The notes: generated from the sequence alone by a model not told the origin. Numbered from the stretch's first letter, positions 1 through 6,536 are shown. The stretch: 10,300 nt of DNA from CALGFI01 sp036374435 (GCA_036374435.1 DASUTU010000048.1:1-10300), one strand, 5' to 3'. Numbers and translations are program-made.

Positions 1-2
1 TG

Positions 3-572
3 GTCGCCGTGGCCTTCGGGATCGTGCTGGTCCTCGGGCTCACGGCGACCGCGGTGTGGCGCGCAGCGCACACGGACGACGCGAGCCAGGTGGAGGACGC
101 CGACGCCATCCTCGTGCTGGGGGCGGCGCAATACAACGGGACCCCCTCTCCGGTGTTCCGGGGGCGGCTGCGGCATGCCGCGCTCCTTTTTCGGAACGGC
201 AGGTCCGACACGGTGGTGGTGCTGGGTGGCGCCGCTCCGGGCGACCGGGTGTCGGAGGCCGAGGCCGGCCGGAGCTGGCTCGTGGCCCAAGGCCTTCCGG
301 CAGGCGACGTGGTGGCCTCACCCGTCGGCGGCACCACGCTCGAGAGCCTGGAGGCGGCGGCGGACTGGATGCACGATCGCGGGCTCGATACCGCGTTCCT
401 GGTCTCGGACCCCTGGCACAACCTGCGCGTCAAACGGATGGCATCGGACCTCGGCATCACCGGGTACGCCTCGGCCACCTGGCAGTCGGCGGCGGTCACG
501 GAGCGCACACGGTTCGGCGGCTACCTGCGCGAGACGTTCGCGTACCTGGCGTACCGCCTGTTCCGGCGGTGA
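3..572 (+). CDS. YdcF/SanA-like DUF218 membrane-anchored protein (5' partial)
   Basis: The frame is open to the left edge, so the true start is probably outside the window; a GTG at 9 is the first possible start seen. The visible protein begins with a hydrophobic stretch (about residues 1-18 from that GTG, FGIVLVLGLTATAVW) that looks like a membrane anchor. A DUF218 domain follows: DAILVLGAAQYNG near residues 32-44, then a VVVLGG strand, the acidic SEAEAG segment, the T-LES helix start and the late SDPWHNLR motif. These are hallmarks of the YdcF/SanA/ElyC family, whose members act at the cell envelope (SanA in vancomycin resistance at high temperature, ElyC in envelope biogenesis) but whose reaction is mostly unknown. 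It ends 34 bp before dgt on the same strand. Family assignment is firm; substrate is unknown. Confidence 0.85.
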   Translation, partial: VAVAFGIVLVLGLTATAVWRAAHTDDASQVEDADAILVLGAAQYNGTPSPVFRGRLRHAALLFRNGRSDTVVVLGGAAPGDRVSEAEAGRSWLVAQGLPAGDVVASPVGGTTLESLEAAADWMHDRGLDTAFLVSDPWHNLRVKRMASDLGITGYASATWQSAAVTERTRFGGYLRETFAYLAYRLFRR

Positions 573-594
573 CGGTCGGGTCGGCGGCGGGCGC

Positions 595-600
595 TACCAT
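595..600 (+). promoter_or_regulatory. Candidate leaderless promoter -10 box for dgt
   Basis: TACCAT matches the actinobacterial TANNNT -10 consensus and lies exactly 6 nt before the GTG start at 607. That places the expected transcription start at the start codon, as in leaderless mRNAs. No Shine-Dalgarno sequence is well placed. The ATG overlapping this box (599) is in another frame and stops after three codons. No convincing -35 box is seen. Confidence 0.5.
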
Positions 601-606
601 GCGGCC

Positions 607-1608
607 GTGACCACCGCCCGCGAGCGGACCGAACAGATCGAGCGCGAGACCCTGTCGGCGCAGGCGACGTTGTCCTCGGCCAGCAAGGGCCGCGAGCGTG
701 AGGAGCCGCAGGACCCGCTCCGGACGTGTTTCCAGCGCGACCGGGACCGCATCGTGCACTCGAAGGCGTTTCGGCGTCTCAAACACAAGACGCAGGTGTT
801 CCTGGCGCCCGAGGGAGACCACTACCGCGTTCGACTCACGCATACCCTGGAGGTCAGCCAGATCGCCCGCACGGCGGCGAGGGCCCTTCGGCTGAACGAA
901 GACCTGACCGAGGCGATCGCCCTCGGGCACGACCTCGGGCACACGCCGTTCGGGCACCTGGGGGAGCAGGCGCTCACGCCGTTCCTGGACCGGCCGTTCC
1001 GCCACAGCGAGCAGAGCCTGCGGATCGTGGACCACCTGGAGCGGGACGGACGCGGCCTGAACCTGACGTGGGAGGTCCGGGACGGCATCGTGAACCACAC
1101 GTGGTCGATGCCCCAGCCCTCGACCGCCGAGGCCCGGGTCGTTCGGTTCGCGGACCGCATCGCATACCTGAACCACGACGCCGACGACGCCGTTCGGGCG
1201 GGGGTGCTCGAGGAACGCGAGCTCCCCGACGAGGTCGTGGAGGTGCTCGGGAGGACGCATTCGCAACGCATCGGCACCCTGGTCACGGACCTGGTGCGGA
1301 ACAGCGAGGGGTCGCCCGAGGTCCATCTGTCCGCCGAGGTCTTCGGGGCCCTGGACCGGCTCCGGGACTTCCTGTTCGAGCGGGTCTACCTCCGCGACCA
1401 GGCCCGGGCCGAGCAGGACAAGGCCATCGGGCTGGTCCGGGCGCTCTTCGCCTATTACCTGGACCACCCGGACACGGTGCCGGAGGAGTACCATCGGGCG
1501 CCTGGAGACCTGCCGACCCGGGTGGCCGACTACATCGCGGGCATGACGGACCGCTACGCGCTCCGGGTGTACGAGCAGCTCTTCCTTCCCCAGCGGTGGT
1601 TGATCTAG
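607..1608 (+). CDS. dgt: Deoxyguanosinetriphosphate triphosphohydrolase-like protein (HD domain)
   Basis: This encodes a 333-residue dGTPase-family protein. The family hydrolyses dGTP or other dNTPs to the nucleoside and tripolyphosphate, controlling dNTP pools in the cytoplasm. The N-terminal motif RDRDRIVHSKAFRRLKHKTQV (about residues 44-64) is a family signature. The metal-binding HD set is complete: H79 in RLTHTLEV, H108-D109 in ALGHDLGHTPFGH, and D183 in RFADRIAYLNHD. The length fits the shorter type-2 (Dgt-like) actinobacterial proteins of about 330-430 residues rather than the 505-residue E. coli enzyme. The frame is open far upstream, but GTG 607 is preferred: homologous sequence begins there and a TACCAT -10 box sits 6 nt before it. 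dnaG starts 19 bp after its stop, implying co-transcription. Nucleotide preference cannot be judged from sequence. Confidence 0.93.
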   Translation: MTTARERTEQIERETLSAQATLSSASKGREREEPQDPLRTCFQRDRDRIVHSKAFRRLKHKTQVFLAPEGDHYRVRLTHTLEVSQIARTAARALRLNEDLTEAIALGHDLGHTPFGHLGEQALTPFLDRPFRHSEQSLRIVDHLERDGRGLNLTWEVRDGIVNHTWSMPQPSTAEARVVRFADRIAYLNHDADDAVRAGVLEERELPDEVVEVLGRTHSQRIGTLVTDLVRNSEGSPEVHLSAEVFGALDRLRDFLFERVYLRDQARAEQDKAIGLVRALFAYYLDHPDTVPEEYHRAPGDLPTRVADYIAGMTDRYALRVYEQLFLPQRWLI

Positions 1609-1626
1609 GCCCAGGGAGGGAGTGAG

Positions 1627-3408
1627 GTGGCGGGCAGGATCCGGGACGAAGACGTCGAGGCCGTCCGCGAGCGCACGGACATGCTCAAGCTCGTCTCCGG
1701 CTACCTCACGCTGAAGAAGGCAGGCAACGACCGATACATCGGGCTCTGCCCGTTCCACACCGAGAAGACCCCGTCGTTCTCCGTGTCGCCCGGCAAAGGC
1801 ATGTACTACTGCTTCGGCTGCGGGGCCGGGGGAGACGCCATCCGGTTCGTTCGCGAGGTGGAGCACCTCGAGTTCGCGGAGGCCGTGGAGCGCCTGGCCA
1901 AAGAGGCCGGCGTCACCGTCCGGTACGAGGGCGACTCGCCCGAGTTGCGGCGCGCCGCCGGGCGGAAGCAGTCGCTGCACCGGGCCAACGAGGAGGCGGC
2001 CGCTCTCTACCACCAGATGCTGCTCGACGGACGCGAGGGTGAAGACGCCCGCCGGTACCTCGCCGAGCGCGGGATCGACCGCGACACGATCGCCGCCTTC
2101 GGCGTCGGTTACGCGCCCCGGTACCCCGACTTCCTCCTGCGGCGCCTGGCCCGGTCGCTCTCGCCGGAGATCCTGGTCGAGGCCGGACTGGCGCTCCGGG
2201 ACAACACCGGCGACGTCCGCGACCGGTTCCGCGGCCGGATCACGTTTCCCGTGCACGATCTGGCCGGCCGGGCGGTGGGGCTCGGGGCGCGGATCCTCCC
2301 GGGCGAGCGCGAGGACGGCCCGAAGTACCTCAACTCGCCGGAGACGCCCGTGTACCGCAAGGGCGAGGTCCTCTACAACCTCCACCGGGCCAAAGCCGCG
2401 GTCTCGCGCACCGGCGAGATCCACGTCGTCGAGGGCTACACGGACGTGATCGCGCTCGCGCGGGCCGGGATCGAGACCGCCGTGGCCACGTGCGGCACGG
2501 CGCTGGGGGAGGGGCACTTCCGGCTGGCGTCCCGGTTCGCCCAGCGGATGGTGCTTGCGTTCGACTCCGACGAGGCCGGCGCCCGGGCCGCCGAACGGGC
2601 CTTCCAGTTCCTCGAGGCGTACCCGCTCCAACCCGTGGTCTTGATCCTGCCCGAAGGCCAGGACCCCGCCGACTTCGTCCGGGCCAACGGGGGCGAGGCC
2701 CTGCGCGACCTGGCCCGGGACGCGGTCCCGCTCGTCGAATACATGCTGGCCCGCACGGTCCGGCGCCACGACCTGTCCTCGATCGAGGGGCAGAGCGCCG
2801 CGGTGGCGGCCGCCCTGCCGATGCTCCAGGAGCTCAGCGACCCCGTCCGGCAGACCGAATACGCCCACCGGCTGGCCGAGCTGGCCGGGGTGACCGAGAC
2901 CTCCGTGGTCCTGGCCCTGGATCGCCGGATGGCCGGCGAGACCGCCGACGTCGCGCAGAGCATCCGGCGAGCCTCCGCCCAGGAGCGCGTCGAGCGGGAG
3001 ATGTTGCGGCTCCTGGCCCGGGACGCCGAGGTCTACGCCGCGCTCTCCGAGCGGGTCACGCCCGAGCACTTCGTCACGGCGCGCAATCGCGACCTCTTTG
3101 GGCTCCTGCGCCGGGCAGGAGGCGATGTCGGGGCGTTCGTATCGCGTTCGCAGGACGAGGAGGTCGTGCAGTCGCTCTCGGCGCTCGCGCTGGAGCCGCT
3201 CGACGGGGAGGGTTCGCTCGACTATGCGGAGGACGTGTGGGCCCGACTCCAGGAGTTCGGGCTCAAGCGGAAGAGCACATCCCTTCGCAAGCGGCTGCAG
3301 AAGCTGAATCCAACCACCGACCCCGATTACGATGAGTTGTTCCAGCAGCTCATTGCGATCGACGGCGAGCTGCGCCGGCTCCGCCACCGCGGCGGGGTTC
3401 CCGTCTGA
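1627..3408 (+). CDS. dnaG: DNA primase DnaG
   Basis: This is a 593-residue, full-length bacterial primase, which makes RNA primers at the replication fork and partners with the DnaB helicase. The N-terminal CHC2 zinc-binding domain has C41, H44, C62 and C65 (CPFH then YYCFGCG). The catalytic core includes the conserved RFRGRITFPVHD (about 200-211) and a TOPRIM fold with glutamate E269 in HVVEGYTDVIALA and the acidic pair D313/D315 in LAFDSDEAG. The last roughly 150 residues are a variable helical, helicase-interacting region. GTG 1627 is preceded by a strong GGGAGGGAG Shine-Dalgarno at 1614-1622. It lies 19 bp after the dgt stop with no separate promoter seen, so it probably shares the dgt transcript. 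The dgt-dnaG pairing is known in other actinobacteria. Confidence 0.97.
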   Translation: MAGRIRDEDVEAVRERTDMLKLVSGYLTLKKAGNDRYIGLCPFHTEKTPSFSVSPGKGMYYCFGCGAGGDAIRFVREVEHLEFAEAVERLAKEAGVTVRYEGDSPELRRAAGRKQSLHRANEEAAALYHQMLLDGREGEDARRYLAERGIDRDTIAAFGVGYAPRYPDFLLRRLARSLSPEILVEAGLALRDNTGDVRDRFRGRITFPVHDLAGRAVGLGARILPGEREDGPKYLNSPETPVYRKGEVLYNLHRAKAAVSRTGEIHVVEGYTDVIALARAGIETAVATCGTALGEGHFRLASRFAQRMVLAFDSDEAGARAAERAFQFLEAYPLQPVVLILPEGQDPADFVRANGGEALRDLARDAVPLVEYMLARTVRRHDLSSIEGQSAAVAAALPMLQELSDPVRQTEYAHRLAELAGVTETSVVLALDRRMAGETADVAQSIRRASAQERVEREMLRLLARDAEVYAALSERVTPEHFVTARNRDLFGLLRRAGGDVGAFVSRSQDEEVVQSLSALALEPLDGEGSLDYAEDVWARLQEFGLKRKSTSLRKRLQKLNPTTDPDYDELFQQLIAIDGELRRLRHRGGVPV

Positions 3409-3437
3409 CCGGCGTGGGCGCCGCGGTTTCTGCCTCG

Positions 3438-3475
3438 TACACTCATCGTCACCCCCCAGATCCCTCGACCAGGAG
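3438..3475 (+). promoter_or_regulatory. Candidate rpoD promoter -10 box and Shine-Dalgarno
   Basis: The 72-bp gap between dnaG and rpoD holds TACACT at 3438-3443, a good TANNNT -10 box, and AGGAG at 3471-3475, five bases before the GTG at 3481. Unlike dgt this would give a leadered mRNA. No clear -35 hexamer is seen at 16-18 bp upstream. Read-through from dnaG is also possible. Confidence 0.45.
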
Positions 3476-3480
3476 CGCCC

Positions 3481-4785
3481 GTGACTGAAGTAGCCCGCGA
3501 TCTGGGCTTGGAGGAAGCAAAAGAGGTCATCACGGCTCGCGGTCGCGAGCGGGGCTTCGTCACCTCCGACGACCTCCTGGAGTCCGTCCCGGTCGACGAC
3601 TTCACCCCCGAGCAGGTCGAGGAGTTCCTGACGCAGGTCGAGGAGCACCTGCGCGGCGAAGGCATCGAGGTCATCGAGGTCCCCGGGGACGAGGTCGACG
3701 CGACCGCCCAGCGCCAGATCGACGTCGACCTGCTGAAGGCCCCCACCAACGACCCGGTCCGGATGTACCTGAAGGAGATCGGGAAGGTCCCGCTCCTCAC
3801 GGCGGCCCAGGAGATCGACCTGGCCCGGCGGATCGAGGCCGGCGAGTTCGCCACCGACCTCCGCGAGGTGATCGAGCTCGACGACAAAGGCGACCAGAAG
3901 CGGCTGCGCCGCGTGGTCGAGTCCGTGATCGCCATCCGCGACCACCAGGTCGAGAAGTTCGGCAAGGTGGAGGGGATCGGCCGGGACAAGATCGCCAAGT
4001 CCTACCGTCCCAAGACCCGCGAGGACCTGGACGACTTCCTGCGGCGGGTCGAGCGAGACGGCCAGCTGGCCAAACGCAAGCTGATCGAGGCCAACCTGCG
4101 GCTGGTGGTCTCGATCGCCAAGCGCTACGTGGGCCGGGGGATGTTGTTCCTCGACCTGATCCAGGAGGGCAACCTCGGCCTCATCCGGGCGGTCGAGAAG
4201 TTCGACTACTCGAAGGGATTCAAGTTCTCGACCTACGCCACGTGGTGGATCCGCCAGGCGATCACGCGCGCCATCGCCGACCAGGCCCGGACCATCCGGA
4301 TCCCGGTCCACATGGTCGAGACCATCAACAAGCTCGTGCGGATCCAGCGCCAGCTCCTCCAGGACCTCGGGCGCGAACCCTCGCCGGAGGAGATCGGCCG
4401 CCAGATGGGCATCCCGGCCGAGAAGGTGCGCGAGATCCTGAAGGTCTCCCAGGAGCCCGTGTCGCTGGAGACCCCCATCGGCGAGGAGGAGGACTCCCAC
4501 CTCGGCGACTTCATCGAGGACTCGGACGCCGTCGTGCCGGTGGATGCCGCCAGCTTCATCCTGCTCCAGGAGCAGCTCGAGGCCGTGCTCCACACCCTTT
4601 CGGAGCGCGAGAAGAAAGTCATCCAGCTCAGGTTCGGACTGCTGGACGGCCACCCGCGCACGCTCGAGGAGGTCGGGCGGGAGTTCGGCGTTACGCGCGA
4701 GCGGATCCGGCAGATCGAGTCGAAGACGCTCTCGAAGCTCCGGCACCCCAGCCGGTCGCAGAAGCTCCGCGACTACCTCGAGTAG
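3481..4785 (+). CDS. rpoD: Primary RNA polymerase sigma factor (RpoD/SigA/HrdB type)
   Basis: This 434-residue group-1 sigma-70 factor recruits RNA polymerase to housekeeping promoters. An acidic region 1.1-like N-terminus (1-85) precedes region 1.2 (DPVRMYLKEIGKVPLLTAAQ, 91-110). Region 2 runs from about 200 to 270 with the canonical LRLVVSIAKRYVGRGM, LIQEGNLGLIRAVEKFDY and FKFSTYATWWIRQAI motifs. Region 3 begins near IRIPVHMVETINKL (272-285). Region 4 ends in the helix-turn-helix GVTRERIRQIESKTLSKLRHPSRS (403-426), which reads the -35 element. Between regions 1.2 and 2.1 about 75 residues (121-197) separate RIEAG from the ANLRLVV segment, by recollection some 40 more than in HrdB/SigA. The near-exact match of regions 2-4 to HrdB supports a principal rather than alternative role. 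The start is GTG with an AGGAG five bases upstream. Confidence 0.97.
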   Translation: MTEVARDLGLEEAKEVITARGRERGFVTSDDLLESVPVDDFTPEQVEEFLTQVEEHLRGEGIEVIEVPGDEVDATAQRQIDVDLLKAPTNDPVRMYLKEIGKVPLLTAAQEIDLARRIEAGEFATDLREVIELDDKGDQKRLRRVVESVIAIRDHQVEKFGKVEGIGRDKIAKSYRPKTREDLDDFLRRVERDGQLAKRKLIEANLRLVVSIAKRYVGRGMLFLDLIQEGNLGLIRAVEKFDYSKGFKFSTYATWWIRQAITRAIADQARTIRIPVHMVETINKLVRIQRQLLQDLGREPSPEEIGRQMGIPAEKVREILKVSQEPVSLETPIGEEEDSHLGDFIEDSDAVVPVDAASFILLQEQLEAVLHTLSEREKKVIQLRFGLLDGHPRTLEEVGREFGVTRERIRQIESKTLSKLRHPSRSQKLRDYLE

Positions 4786-4825
4786 GCCCGCGCGGGGCGC
4801 GCGGAACCGCGGGGAAGCGCGGGCC
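4785..4825 (+). terminator. GC-rich hairpin between convergent genes, possible bidirectional terminator
   Basis: GGCCCGCGC at 4785-4793 is perfectly complementary to GCGCGGGCC at 4817-4825. The 23-nt loop contains a nested CGCG-GAAC-CGCG hairpin. It begins at the last base of the rpoD stop codon and lies 11 bp beyond the stop of the convergent gene at 4837-5082, so it could end both transcripts. There is no U-tract, common for high-GC actinobacterial terminators, so function is inferred from position and structure. Confidence 0.5.
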
Positions 4826-4836
4826 GTTCCCTGCGA

Positions 4837-5082
4837 TCAGTTCATCGACAGGTCGTCGACGTCCGCGACCAGCCGGCGCTGGATGGTGGCCCGGGCCCTC
4901 TGGATCGCCTCGACCCCCTTCGAGCCGGCCCGCCCGGCCAGCCCGGCGAGCCGCTGCGACGAGGGGTGACGAGACATCGCCGCCCGGATCCCGTTGGGGC
5001 CGTTCCCCTCGTGCTTGCTCAACTCGCGCGCGATGAGGTACCCGATCACGCCGCCCACGACCAATCCCAACCGGAACCGCAC
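4837..5082 (-). CDS. Small glycine-rich membrane protein of unknown function
   Basis: The 81-residue protein starts GTG at 5082 on the minus strand. Residues 5-17 (LGLVVGGVIGYLI) form a single short glycine-zipper-like membrane segment. A basic and amphipathic tail follows, with helical stretches such as QRLAGLAGRAGSKGVEAIQR and ARATIQRRLVADVDD. This resembles small YtxH-like or actinobacterial hypothetical membrane proteins, but no family can be named with certainty. The start is supported by a minus-strand TAGGCT box ending 6 nt before the GTG and no Shine-Dalgarno, suggesting leaderless translation. It converges on rpoD and diverges from tRNA-Asn. Coding is favoured by the coherent TM-plus-amphipathic design and the promoter fit. 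Confidence 0.65.
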   Translation of the reverse strand: MRFRLGLVVGGVIGYLIARELSKHEGNGPNGIRAAMSRHPSSQRLAGLAGRAGSKGVEAIQRARATIQRRLVADVDDLSMN

Positions 5083-5088
5083 GGTGCA

Positions 5089-5094
5089 AGCCTA
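5089..5094 (-). promoter_or_regulatory. Candidate leaderless promoter -10 box for the small membrane-protein gene
   Basis: Read on the minus strand, TAGGCT matches TANNNT and is followed by exactly 6 nt and then the GTG start at 5082. The spacing is identical to that before dgt. No -35 element was recognised. Confidence 0.5.
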
Positions 5095-5123
5095 GCCCAT
5101 CGGGGTCCTGCAGGGGCCGTTGG

Positions 5124-5129
5124 TAGACT
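5124..5129 (+). promoter_or_regulatory. Candidate -10 box of the tRNA-Asn gene
   Basis: TAGACT matches the TANNNT consensus and ends 13 bp before the mature tRNA 5' end. That allows a short 5' leader for RNase P removal. A -35 box is not evident. The promoter shares the 60-bp divergent gap with the minus-strand membrane-protein gene. Confidence 0.5.
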
Positions 5130-5142
5130 GCCTCGGTTCCGG

Positions 5143-5215
5143 TCCGGGGTAGCTCAATTGGCAGAGCGGCGGACTGTTAATCCGTAGGTTGTGGGTTCGA
5201 GTCCCACCCCCGGAG
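5143..5215 (+). tRNA. tRNA-Asn (anticodon GTT)
   Basis: A full cloverleaf can be drawn. The acceptor stem is TCCGGGG (5143-5149) with CCCCGGA (5208-5214). The D stem is GCTC/GAGC. The anticodon stem GCGGA/TCCGT encloses loop CTGTTAA with anticodon GTT at 5176-5178. The variable loop is AGGTT, and the T arm is GTGGG-TTCGAGT-CCCAC. The discriminator is G at 5215 and CCA is not encoded. It reads Asn codons AAC and AAT. The accessory DNA begins immediately downstream, but no second copy of the tRNA 3' end was spotted in the window, so use as an integrase attachment site is unproven. Confidence 0.97.
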
Positions 5216-5269
5216 CTGCAAGACTGTCGTGTCCCGCCTCATCCTGGACACTCCGGCGCCACCTTATGG

Positions 5270-5342
5270 TTGACGGAGTTCCGGGACATCTTTGACACCG
5301 GCTCCGGTAGATCTTTGACGGTGGCTCCGGCTGATGCTTGAC
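5270..5342 (+). repeat. Subterminal tandem repeats of 22-23 bp beginning TTGAC
   Basis: TTGAC recurs at 5270, 5292, 5315 and 5338, spacings of 22, 23 and 23 bp. The first three units share a middle TCCGG and an ATCT or ATGC end. ATCTTTGAC occurs twice (overlapping the unit joins) and GGCTCCGG twice. The fourth unit diverges right after TTGAC. The two-turn periodicity places the motifs on one face of the DNA, as expected for transposase-binding or regulatory sites inside an IS end. Confidence 0.75.
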
Positions 5343-5403
5343 GCTCGTCGAGCGGCTCGTCTGCTTGTCCCGACCCCTTGGCCGAGTCCGGGAGGTGGGC
5401 CGT

Positions 5404-6112
5404 GTGGTGGAGCTCAGCGTCATGGAGCAGCGGTACCAGGCCGTCCTGGCGGTCGTGCAGGACGGGTGGAAGGTCGTCGAGGTGGCCGAGCGCCTCGGGG
5501 TCTCGCGCCAGAGCATCCACAACTGGATCGCCCGCTACGAGCACGGCGGCCTGGCCTCGCTCACCGATCGTTCCCGCCGACCCCACAGCTGCCCCCACCA
5601 GACCAGCGCCGAGGTCGAGGCCCTGATCTGCGAGCTCCGCGGGGAACACCCCGGCTGGCGCCCCAGGCGCATCGCTCACCAGCTTGGTCGAGGCGGGATC
5701 GACCGGGACTGCCCCAGGTCGCTCGAGCATCTGCCGCTGCCTGAAGCGCCATGGCCTGATCGAGCTGCGTCGTCGCCGCCAACGTCGAGAGGATCCACCG
5801 GTGGGAACGGGAGCGTCCCATGCAGCTGTGGCAGATGGACGTGATGGGCGGGGTGGAGCTGGACGGGACCGAGCTCAAGGTAGTGACCGACATCGACGAC
5901 CACAGCCGGTTCTGCGTGACGGCCGGTCTGGTGGCCCGGGCCACCTCCAAGGCGGCGTGCCAGGTCCTGGCGGCCTCGCTCGTCCGCTACGGGGTGCCCG
6001 ACGAGATCCTGACCGACGGCAAGTGCTTCACCGGCCGGTTCGGCCCCCAGCCGACCGAGGTCCTGTTCGACCGGATCCTGCGCGAGAACGAGATCAGCCA
6101 CCGCCACACCGG
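5404..6112 (+). pseudogene. IS481-family transposase, frameshifted and truncated
   Basis: The N-terminus starts at GTG 5404 with GGGAGG upstream. It holds a helix-turn-helix (VVEVAERLGVSRQSIHNWIARYE) and the family segment GLASLTDRSRRPH. The frame shifts around 5700-5712 into the one encoding PGRSSICRCLKRHGLIELRR. It shifts again around 5790-5795 into HRWERERPMQLWQMDVMGG. The DDE (rve) catalytic domain then shows its first aspartate at 5838-5840 and its second at 6015-6017. The usual TDNGK is TDGK, one residue short. Homology stops after ISHRHT, before the catalytic glutamate region (typically TGK-ERFH). With two frameshifts and no third acidic residue it is inactive. Confidence 0.85.
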
Positions 6113-6185
6113 TGGAGCCTGGGACGACCGACCCCATTCTCGAGGCCCCGGGATGTGGTCGGGTGCGGCTGGGGGTGAGGACACA

Positions 6186-6344
6186 ATGACGGTGCTGGTG
6201 GCGTACGCGAGCAAGCACGGGTCGACCCAGGGGATCGCCGAGGCAATCGGAGGCCGGCTTCGCGAGCGGGGCGTAGACGCGGAGGTGCGGCCGACCGGCG
6301 GCGTGAACCTTGAGCGATTCGACACGCTCGTTGTCGGGAGCGCG
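6186..6344 (+). pseudogene. Flavodoxin-domain protein, N-terminal fragment
   Basis: ATG 6186 has GGTGAGG five bases upstream. The first 53 residues are a clear flavodoxin start: strand MTVLVAYASKHGSTQGIAEAIG with the FMN-phosphate loop (S-K-H-G-S-T), helix GRLRERGVDAEV, and strand FDTLVVGSA. This resembles HemG-like, menaquinone-dependent protoporphyrinogen oxidase flavodoxins, normally 150-180 residues. After VVGSA the expected Y/W-containing flavin loop is replaced by a serine-rich unrelated sequence, and the frame stops at 6494. The gene is therefore truncated, most likely by recombination at about 6345. The same frame is continuous with the truncated transposase upstream. Confidence 0.7.
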
Positions 6345-6395
6345 AGTGAACCTAGTCTGACGAGTTCCTCATCTTTCCTACTCAGTCGGCATCGT

Positions 6396-6536
6396 TCGGC
6401 CCGGCACATCCAACATCGGGGCCGCCCCCTCAGACTCTTCCCTGCGACACGCAGCCATCGCCAACTCGAGCATGGCGTCGTGGCGCCCGCATAGACGTCA
6501 CTTTCCTCGGCCCGGCGCATGCACATGCAAGGCCGG
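6396..6536 (+). repeat. Two related hairpin-forming sequences 111 bp apart
   Basis: TCGGCCCGGC followed by a CAT-containing stretch, GGCCG and CCCCC occurs at 6396 and 6507. The first forms a CGGCCC/GGGCCG stem (6397-6402 with 6419-6424). The second forms CGGCC/GGCCG (6508-6512 with 6531-6535) enclosing the near-palindrome GCATG-CA-CATGC. Both are followed within about 15 bp by TCTTCCC. They look like diverged direct copies of one structured element; function is unknown. Confidence 0.4.

Larger units (their letters stand above)
5226..6112 (+). mobile_element. Decayed, right-truncated IS481-family insertion sequence
   Basis: The remnant probably starts at the TGTC-rich end near 5226 (tgtcgtgtcccgcc), about 10 bp after the tRNA-Asn gene. 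It includes a left subterminal region with TTGAC repeats and a transposase reading frame. Transposase homology stops abruptly around 6110, so the right end, the last catalytic residue and the right terminal repeat are missing. No target-site duplication can be assigned. The left boundary is inferred from the position of the terminal-repeat-like sequence. The element cannot move on its own. Confidence 0.75.

Noticed and set aside
175..606. N-terminal extension of the dgt frame
   Set aside because: The frame is open upstream, but it overlaps the DUF218 gene and encodes Arg/Ser/Trp-rich nonsense. Homology and the promoter box point to GTG 607.
496..4746. A 1416-codon open frame on the minus strand
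   Set aside because: It is antisense to dgt, dnaG and rpoD, which carry unmistakable domains. Its Leu/Asp/Val/Pro-rich product without domains is the usual shadow of high-GC3 coding on the other strand.
5270..5342. TTGAC array as a CRISPR array
   Set aside because: The shared sequence is short and the units are only 22-23 bp without separate spacers. The array lies inside an IS end.
6331..6358. TTGTCG and TAGTCT with a 16-bp spacer, a sigma-70-like promoter
   Set aside because: It lies at the flavodoxin breakpoint and no gene starts within a sensible distance downstream. A match this loose is expected by chance.
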